Origin: Candidatus Parcubacteria bacterium | Lineage (GTDB): Bacteria; Patescibacteriota; Minisyncoccia; Phycocordibacterales; Phycocordibacteraceae | Assembly (NCBI GenBank): GCA_027459545.1 | Contig: DAIDID010000002.1 | Location: forward strand, 1-18,143 | Reading direction: 5' to 3' | DNA length: 18,143 bases | In this document: positions 14,208 through 18,143 of the stretch, piece by piece | Layout: each line of letters starts with the position of its first letter | Numbering within the stretch: position 1 is the stretch's first letter | Program-made: the position numbers and the translations under genes | The notes under the pieces: model-generated | Databases searched by the model: none | What the model was told of the DNA's origin: nothing | Seen by the model: only the letters and a program-made list of their open reading frames with translations

Positions 14208-14226
14208 ATTCATTGTATCAATGAAT
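14208..14226. promoter_or_regulatory. Palindrome over the tsaE promoter
   Basis: ATTCATTG and CAATGAAT flank TAT: a 19-bp palindrome with perfect arms that covers the tsaE -10 box. The position suggests a repressor site. Confidence 0.45.
14212..14220 (-). promoter_or_regulatory. Extended -10 box of tsaE
   Basis: TGA-TACAAT on the minus strand, 15 nt before the ATG at 14196, leaving a short leader that contains GAAGG. Confidence 0.5.
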
Positions 14227-14249
14227 GCGTATAAATACCTGTATACGCA
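14226..14249. repeat. Second inverted repeat in the tsaE/pilB space
   Basis: TGCGTATA (14226-14233) and TATACGCA (14242-14249) are exact inverted repeats with an 8-nt spacer. They share one base with the neighbouring palindrome, so two sites sit back to back between divergent genes. Confidence 0.45.
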
Positions 14250-14295
14250 AAAGCACCTCATCAGTTACAAGATAATGAATCTTATGCAAATACGA

Positions 14296-14303
14296 TGTAC
14301 TAT
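14296..14303 (+). promoter_or_regulatory. -10 box (TG-TACTAT) of pilB
   Basis: TGTACTAT, ending 7 nt before the ATG at 14311. Confidence 0.5.
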
Positions 14304-14310
14304 GTAGGTA

Positions 14311-15984
14311 ATGTCATCAAAATTTAATTCAGAAGCCGAAGACGCTAAGCTCGCCTCTGTTCGTGCCTCCGAAGAAGAGGATCTTGCGCGGGTACTTGCT
14401 GAGAAATACAACCTTCCATATACGGACCTCGGCATCATTCCTATAAATATGGATGCTGTGCGTTTAATTCCAGAAAAGGATGCGCATGAAGCAGGTGCAG
14501 TGGCATTTGATAAAAACGGCAAACATATATCTCTCGCGGTGCGCAGCCCTCAAAATGACGCGCTAACGCGCGTCACCCATGAGCTTGAAACTCAAGGCTA
14601 TATTCTTGAAATGTACCTTATGTCTGAGACGAGCTTTAACTTAGCAATGAAGCACTATGAAGATCTTTCGTTAGCGGCTGGGAGCAAGGCCGGAACGTTT
14701 GATATCTCTGGTGACCTTCTCAGTACCCTTTCGAAAGAGCTTTCTACACTCCCAGCTATTCGTCAACACCTTACAAAATCACTCACTGAAAAAAAGCAGT
14801 CTGAAATTTCAGAGATCCTTGAAGAAATTCTCGCTGGTGCATTCGGCATGAGAGCATCTGATATTCACATAGAACCATCTGAAGATATTACTCGTCTTCG
14901 TTTCAGACTTGATGGAGCACTTACTGATGTGTTTTCTTTCGATACACATGCATATAAATTCATAAATTCTCGCATAAAAATACTTTCTGGACTCAAACTA
15001 AATATAACTAACCGAGCACAAGATGGGCGTTTTAGCGTCCTGATGAATGATAGCGAAGTTGAAATTCGTACCTCTCTTATTCCTGGAAATTATGGCGAAT
15101 CAATCGTACTCCGTATTCTTGATCCTTCTCAAATAAGCCTTACTCTCGACAATAAGGGCATACACCCAAAACTTCTTAAGCGTCTGCGTGAAGAAATTAC
15201 ACGACCAAATGGCATGCTTCTTACCACAGGTCCGACTGGCTCAGGAAAAACAACTACGCTCTACTCTTTTTTGACTGAAGTATATACGCCTGGAATAAAA
15301 ATAATCACCATCGAAGATCCTATTGAGTACCACCTAAAAGGAATCGTGCAAACTCAGACAAATCGGGAAGACTATACTTTCGCTTCTGGTCTTCGTTCAA
15401 TTCTTCGACAAGATCCGGACATTATTATGGTGGGTGAAATTCGCGATGCAGAAGTAGCTGAGACAGCAATTCAAGCCGCTCTTACAGGACACTTTGTGCT
15501 TTCAACACTACACACCAATAATGCAGCCGGTACGTTCCCCCGACTCACTGATCTCGGAGCGGACCCAAAGTCATTCGCATCGGCTATAACAGTCGCGATG
15601 GCGCAAAGACTTGTGCGTACTCTAAATCCCTCAACTCGCACAATGAGACCTTCGACAGATGAAGAAAAAGAAATGATGCAAAGAATATTTTCAACACTTA
15701 CTGATGACTCACTTCGTCCAAGCTCTTTTGAGCAGGTTGGTATGGCTGTTCCAGAAAACGACGAAGACACTGGATATAAAGGGCGGGTCGGACTTTTTGA
15801 AGCAATATTTATGGATGAGCACTTGGGTGAATTTCTTCGGCCTAATCCCAGCGAAGGCGAAATTGCAAAAGAAGTCGCAAGACAAGGATATCTCACTATG
15901 GCACAAGACGGTGTACTTAAGGCACTTTCTGGCGAAACCACCCTCGAAGAAGTTTTTAGTGTGGTTGATCTTCCTAGAGGCTAA
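14311..15984 (+). CDS. pilB: Type IV pilus assembly ATPase PilB (GspE family)
   Basis: A 557-residue cytoplasmic hexameric motor that powers pilus extension. It has an N-terminal MshEN-like domain (YNLPYTDLGIIPINMDAVRLIPE), ASDIHIEPSED, the Walker A motif GPTGSGKTT (residues 307-315), the Asp box ITIEDPIEYHL, Walker B IIMVGEIRD (from residue 371) and the His box LTGHFVLSTLHTNNA. The tetracysteine zinc motif usual between RL and GYKGR is missing; the protein has no cysteine at all, and that stretch reads RTLNPSTRTMRPSTDEE. An 8-bp hairpin lies at 14556-14575. A very strong terminator starts inside the stop codon. The likely substrate is a pilin such as the short one at 10272. Confidence 0.95.
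   Translation: MSSKFNSEAEDAKLASVRASEEEDLARVLAEKYNLPYTDLGIIPINMDAVRLIPEKDAHEAGAVAFDKNGKHISLAVRSPQNDALTRVTHELETQGYILEMYLMSETSFNLAMKHYEDLSLAAGSKAGTFDISGDLLSTLSKELSTLPAIRQHLTKSLTEKKQSEISEILEEILAGAFGMRASDIHIEPSEDITRLRFRLDGALTDVFSFDTHAYKFINSRIKILSGLKLNITNRAQDGRFSVLMNDSEVEIRTSLIPGNYGESIVLRILDPSQISLTLDNKGIHPKLLKRLREEITRPNGMLLTTGPTGSGKTTTLYSFLTEVYTPGIKIITIEDPIEYHLKGIVQTQTNREDYTFASGLRSILRQDPDIIMVGEIRDAEVAETAIQAALTGHFVLSTLHTNNAAGTFPRLTDLGADPKSFASAITVAMAQRLVRTLNPSTRTMRPSTDEEKEMMQRIFSTLTDDSLRPSSFEQVGMAVPENDEDTGYKGRVGLFEAIFMDEHLGEFLRPNPSEGEIAKEVARQGYLTMAQDGVLKALSGETTLEEVFSVVDLPRG
14556..14575. repeat. Perfect 8-bp inverted repeat inside pilB
   Basis: Arms TGACGCGC and GCGCGTCA with a TAAC loop, in the N-terminal domain. 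Confidence 0.85.
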
Positions 15985-16048
15985 ACATAAAAGCCCGCTA
16001 AATAATTTCTAACATTAGAACGAAATTATTTAGCGGGCTTTTATGTTT
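15983..16048. terminator. Long-stem terminator after pilB
   Basis: A 27-bp perfect stem (15983-16009 with 16022-16048) and a 12-nt loop. The core AAAAGCCCGCTAAATAATT has A-runs on the left and T-runs on the right, so it can end transcripts in both directions. The left arm begins in the pilB stop codon. Confidence 0.92.
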
Positions 16049-16052
16049 CTCG

Positions 16053-16061
16053 TGTTACTAT
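16053..16061 (+). promoter_or_regulatory. Extended -10 box of the ncRNA candidate
   Basis: TGT-TACTAT, five bases after the pilB terminator. A start 7-8 nt downstream falls at 16068-16069, the first base of a long closing stem. Confidence 0.5.
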
Positions 16062-16067
16062 CGCGCG

Positions 16068-16209
16068 CATTACCCTCCAGGCACTCTTTTCTGGGTAGAA
16101 AAGTGAGCGAGTCGCCTGAGGATGATCCCAGTGAGCCACTACAGGAGTGGTACCAGAAAGTCCTTGGGGAAACGCCCTGAAGCCGTCAAGCCTTGCCTAG
16201 AGGGTGATG
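16068..16209 (+). ncRNA. Candidate structured non-coding RNA upstream of ruvB, family unknown
   Basis: The 323 bases between pilB and ruvB have no convincing ORF but show RNA-like structure. The ends pair: CATTACCCTC-c-AGGCA (16068-16083) with TGCCT-a-GAGGGTGATG (16194-16209), 15 bp with one mismatch and one G-T pair. Inside are CTTTTCT-GGGT-AGAAAAG, CCACT-ACAGG-AGTGG near 16137-16151, and CCTGAGGA pairing with TCCTTGGG. The 5' end coincides with the start predicted from its own extended -10 box. It lacks the signature sequences of RNase P RNA, tmRNA, SRP RNA, 5S rRNA and the riboswitches I know. A 6S-like RNA or a ruvB leader are both open. No obvious T-run terminator follows, so the 3' end is uncertain. 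Confidence 0.5.
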
Positions 16210-16220
16210 AGTACGATATA

Positions 16221-16245
16221 TAAAAAGAAAATCTCCTTGCGGAGA
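16221..16245 (-). terminator. Weak minus-strand terminator-like hairpin
   Basis: On the minus strand TCTCC-GCAA-GGAGA is followed by TTTTCTTTTTA. No minus-strand gene needs it. A TGC-TAGTAT box on the minus strand at 16295-16287 could drive a short antisense RNA that ends here. Confidence 0.3.
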
Positions 16246-16257
16246 AAAAGTACAGCA

Positions 16258-16276
16258 TCAAGACCAAACTTCTTGA
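16258..16276. repeat. Inverted repeat upstream of the ruvB promoter
   Basis: TCAAGA and TCTTGA flank CCAAACT, occupying the -35 region of the ruvB promoter. It does not match the LexA boxes of E. coli or B. subtilis. Confidence 0.35.
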
Positions 16277-16279
16277 ATG

Positions 16280-16288
16280 TGCTATAAT
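16280..16288 (+). promoter_or_regulatory. Extended -10 box of ruvB
   Basis: TGC-TATAAT, a full consensus hexamer, 19 nt before the ruvB ATG. Unlike most genes here this leaves a short leader of about 12 nt, without a clear SD. Confidence 0.6.
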
Positions 16289-16307
16289 ACTAGCATACCT
16301 GAAATTT

Positions 16308-17330
16308 ATGTCAAGTACCCCTGAACTATCTCCGAGAAGTGTTGGTTCTTCTGAAGAAAGTGGCGTATTTGTTGTTCGTGGTGACCGCCAGCTTGATGCT
16401 ACACTTCGCCCGTCTGTTTGGGATGAGTATGTAGGCCAATCTCATGTAAAAAACAATATCCAAGTGCTTCTTTCTGCTGCAAAAAAACGCGGCGACATGC
16501 CAGAGCACGTACTTTTTTATGGGCCGCCAGGAGTTGGAAAGACGAGTTTGGCGCATTTAGTTGCTACTGCTTTAGAAGTTCCTCTTAAAACGACTTCTGG
16601 TGTTGCTATAGAGCGTGCTGCAGATCTTGCTGCCATTCTTACAAATCTAGAGCCTGGCTCAATTCTTTTTATAGATGAAATTCATCAGCTTTCTCATAAA
16701 ATTGAGGAGCTTTTATACCCTGCACTTGAGTCCGGTACACTCGATATAGTGCTTGGCAGGGGCCCATCAGCGCGAACTGTCGAGCTTGCTCTGCCTCCTT
16801 TCATGCTTGTTGGGGCAACCACTCGTATGTCACAACTTTCAAGTCCTCTTCGATCTCGATTCGGTGGTGGAGTTTTTCAACTAGATTTTTATTCTGATGA
16901 AGACTTGTGTGCAATTATCAAACGTTCTGCTGCGGTATTGGGACTAACTGCATCAGAAGAGGTTATTGAAATGATTGCTAGCCGAAGTCGTGCAACGCCG
17001 CGCGTTGCTAATGCACTCCTTAAAAGAGTGCGCGACTACGCACAGGTACATGAGCGAGAAATTGATACAAAGACATGCGAGCTCGCTTGCGAGATGTTTG
17101 GTATAGATCAATTAGGACTTACTAAGGACGATCGTCGCTACCTTGAGACACTACTTACTGGCTTTAAAGGTGGCCCCGCTGGAATACGTGCTCTTGCGTC
17201 TGCTCTTCATGAAGACCCTGACAGCGTTGAGCACGTATATGAACCATATCTTTTGCGGCTTGGTTTTATTGAAAGAAGCTCGCAAGGACGTCGACTTACA
17301 CAAACGGGTCGTGAGTATTTACGTACATAG
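16308..17330 (+). CDS. ruvB: Holliday junction branch migration helicase RuvB
   Basis: A 340-residue AAA+ motor that drives branch migration together with RuvA. It shows LRPSVWDEYVGQ (residues 33-44), Walker A GPPGVGKT (72-79), Walker B FIDEIH (121-126), sensor GATTR (169-173), the Arg-finger region SSPLRSRFG (178-186), and the C-terminal winged helix GPAGIRALASALHEDPDSVEHVYEPYLLRLGFI. Length and motifs are normal. It is followed by yebC after 24 nt and then ruvC, a common bacterial cluster for these genes. Confidence 0.97.
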   Translation: MSSTPELSPRSVGSSEESGVFVVRGDRQLDATLRPSVWDEYVGQSHVKNNIQVLLSAAKKRGDMPEHVLFYGPPGVGKTSLAHLVATALEVPLKTTSGVAIERAADLAAILTNLEPGSILFIDEIHQLSHKIEELLYPALESGTLDIVLGRGPSARTVELALPPFMLVGATTRMSQLSSPLRSRFGGGVFQLDFYSDEDLCAIIKRSAAVLGLTASEEVIEMIASRSRATPRVANALLKRVRDYAQVHEREIDTKTCELACEMFGIDQLGLTKDDRRYLETLLTGFKGGPAGIRALASALHEDPDSVEHVYEPYLLRLGFIERSSQGRRLTQTGREYLRT

Positions 17331-17339
17331 AATACATTT

Positions 17340-17348
17340 TGGTATACT
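17340..17348 (+). promoter_or_regulatory. Extended -10 box of yebC
   Basis: TGG-TATACT, ending 6 nt before the yebC ATG. Confidence 0.5.
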
Positions 17349-17354
17349 TAGAAA

Positions 17355-17915
17355 ATGTCAGGACATAGCAAGTGGTCACAGATAAAACACCAAAAAGGTG
17401 CAAGTGATGCCGCAAAAAGTCGTGCTTTTTCAAAGTTGGGACAATTGATAGCTCTTGAGTCAAAAAAGGCAAATGGAAATCTTTCTTCTCCTGGGCTTCT
17501 CTCTGCAATTTCTCGTGCAAAAGCTGCAAATATGCCAAAAGACACTATTGAACGAGCTATTGCAAAAGGTGCTTCGAAAGACTCTGGGAATTTGGAGCAG
17601 GTGGTGTATGAATTTTATGGCCCTGGTGGGGTTGCGATTATTGTTGATGCTCTTACTGATAATAAAAATCGCACTACTCAAGAAATTAAGCATCTAATTT
17701 CTAAAAATGGCTTTGAACTTGGTGCACAAGGCAGCGCACAGTGGGCATTTACAAAAAATCCTGATGCTTCTTTGAGGCCGAACGAGCCACTTATAGAACT
17801 TTCTGAAGAAGATGCTTTAAAAATTGAGGAGATTTTGACTCTTTTTGATGACAACGAAGATACGCAAGAAATGTATACAAATGCTCGAGGATACGAACGA
17901 ATGAGTGCCGAATAG
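17355..17915 (+). CDS. yebC: YebC/TACO1-family protein, internally shortened
   Basis: A 186-residue member of a family linked to ribosome function at difficult codon runs and, in some bacteria, annotated as a transcriptional regulator. The N-terminal domain is intact (MSGHSKWSQIKHQKGASDAAK; SRAKAANMPKDTIERAI), as is VYEFYGPGGVAIIVDALTDNKNRT. After GSAQWAF the sequence jumps to a short stretch and ends in LSEEDALKIEEILTLFDDNEDTQEMYTNA. The usual length is about 240, and the missing 50-60 residues correspond to most of domain III (the ALEAGAEDV region). The frame is clean, so this is a reduced form and not a broken gene. It lies between ruvB and ruvC. Confidence 0.93.
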   Translation: MSGHSKWSQIKHQKGASDAAKSRAFSKLGQLIALESKKANGNLSSPGLLSAISRAKAANMPKDTIERAIAKGASKDSGNLEQVVYEFYGPGGVAIIVDALTDNKNRTTQEIKHLISKNGFELGAQGSAQWAFTKNPDASLRPNEPLIELSEEDALKIEEILTLFDDNEDTQEMYTNARGYERMSAE

Positions 17916-17921
17916 AATCAG

Positions 17922-17930
17922 TGGTACTCT
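17922..17930 (+). promoter_or_regulatory. Extended -10 box of ruvC
   Basis: TGG-TACTCT, ending 7 nt before the ruvC ATG. Confidence 0.45.
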
Positions 17931-17937
17931 TGAGTGT

Positions 17938-18143
17938 ATGAGGGTTCTTGCCATAGATCCGGGATTTGATCGCTTGGGAATAGCTGTGCTTGAGGGTGAT
18001 CCAAGTAAGCCGAAATATGTGTGGAGTGATTGTATTGAGCCGCAGAGAGGCGCGCCTTCGGCGCGCCTCTCTGCGGTATTTAGTTCCGTACTTAAAGCAA
18101 TTGAGACTTATTCCCCAGATATCTTAGCAATTGAATCGCTTTT
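17938..18143 (+). CDS. ruvC: Holliday junction resolvase RuvC, partial (3' end off window)
   Basis: The first 68 codons of the endonuclease that cuts Holliday junctions held by RuvAB. The first catalytic Asp is in MRVLAIDPGFDRLGIAV (Asp7), and the second acidic residue is in SPDILAIESLF (the Glu). The rest lies beyond the window. The segment IEPQRGAPSARLSAV is encoded by an exceptional 17-bp perfect hairpin. Confidence 0.93.
   Translation, partial: MRVLAIDPGFDRLGIAVLEGDPSKPKYVWSDCIEPQRGAPSARLSAVFSSVLKAIETYSPDILAIESL
18040..18076. repeat. Perfect 17-bp inverted repeat inside ruvC
   Basis: Arms CCGCAGAGAGGCGCGCC and GGCGCGCCTCTCTGCGG with a TTC loop, in frame. It is the longest intragenic hairpin in the window and stronger than many terminators, but has no T-run. 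Confidence 0.95.

Noticed and set aside
15471..15941. Minus-strand 156-codon frame inside pilB
   Set aside because: A shadow of the conserved PilB reading frame, Ser/Pro-rich, with no start signals.
16068..16209. SRP RNA, tmRNA, 5S rRNA or hammerhead ribozyme as the identity of the ncRNA candidate
   Set aside because: No GGAAG SRP tetraloop region, no tRNA-like T-arm, no 5S signature, and CTGA/GATGAG fragments are not arranged as a hammerhead core.
16992..17008. GCAACGC/GCGTTGC 7-bp hairpin in ruvB
   Set aside because: It encodes the strongly conserved ATPRVA motif, so the short pairing may be a by-product of the protein sequence; not counted as an intragenic repeat.
1..18143. CRISPR arrays, insertion sequences, integrase or toxin-antitoxin modules
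   Set aside because: No direct-repeat arrays, transposase-like frames or typical small toxin pairs were seen on either strand.

Overview
The window looks like part of a small genome from the Candidate Phyla Radiation (Patescibacteria, Parcubacteria-like). This is an inference from protein style: compact or trimmed versions of core proteins (YebC, HolA, RuvA), a MurE-type ligase without the usual N-terminal domain, an N-methylated mini-pilin with a PilB ATPase, and anchored lamin-tail and fasciclin proteins. No phage, transposon or CRISPR array was seen. The ends are cut: an acidic protein gene runs off the left edge and ruvC off the right.

Layout. 1-2281 (minus): a five-pass membrane protein, rpsT, then a structured leader that matches the cobalamin (B12) riboswitch core, with its own -10 box and a terminator-like hairpin, in front of a long acidic protein of unknown function. 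2360-4866 (plus): ruvA overlapping a MurE-type ligase, then a membrane-anchored lamin-tail protein. 4870-5920: a MAPEG-family membrane protein divergent from a MarR regulator, with a perfect 23-bp palindrome between them. 5941-6549: a membrane-anchored FAS1 protein, then a strong bidirectional terminator. 6600-9945 (minus): a fused glucose-6-phosphate/6-phosphogluconate dehydrogenase followed by a SIS-domain sugar isomerase, together an oxidative pentose-phosphate module. 10032-10496 (plus): a small membrane protein with an apparent ATA start, and a very short pilin. 10543-14196 (minus): tsaE-polA-holA and tRNA-Lys(UUU). 14311-15984 (plus): pilB, closed by a 27-bp-stem terminator. 16068-16209: an unassigned structured RNA candidate. 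16308-18143 (plus): ruvB-yebC-ruvC, so all three RuvABC components lie in this window.

Three patterns cut across the genes. First, most transcription units carry a (TGn-)TAnnnT -10 box that ends only 6-8 nt before the start codon, which implies widespread leaderless mRNAs and settles several start codons. Second, several coding regions (murE, polA, holA, pilB, ruvC) contain perfect inverted repeats of 8-17 bp with 3-4 nt loops. Third, the divergent intergenic spaces contain clean palindromes that look like operators. The strongest leads for new biology are the B12-type leader on an acidic protein of unknown function and the ncRNA candidate upstream of ruvB.
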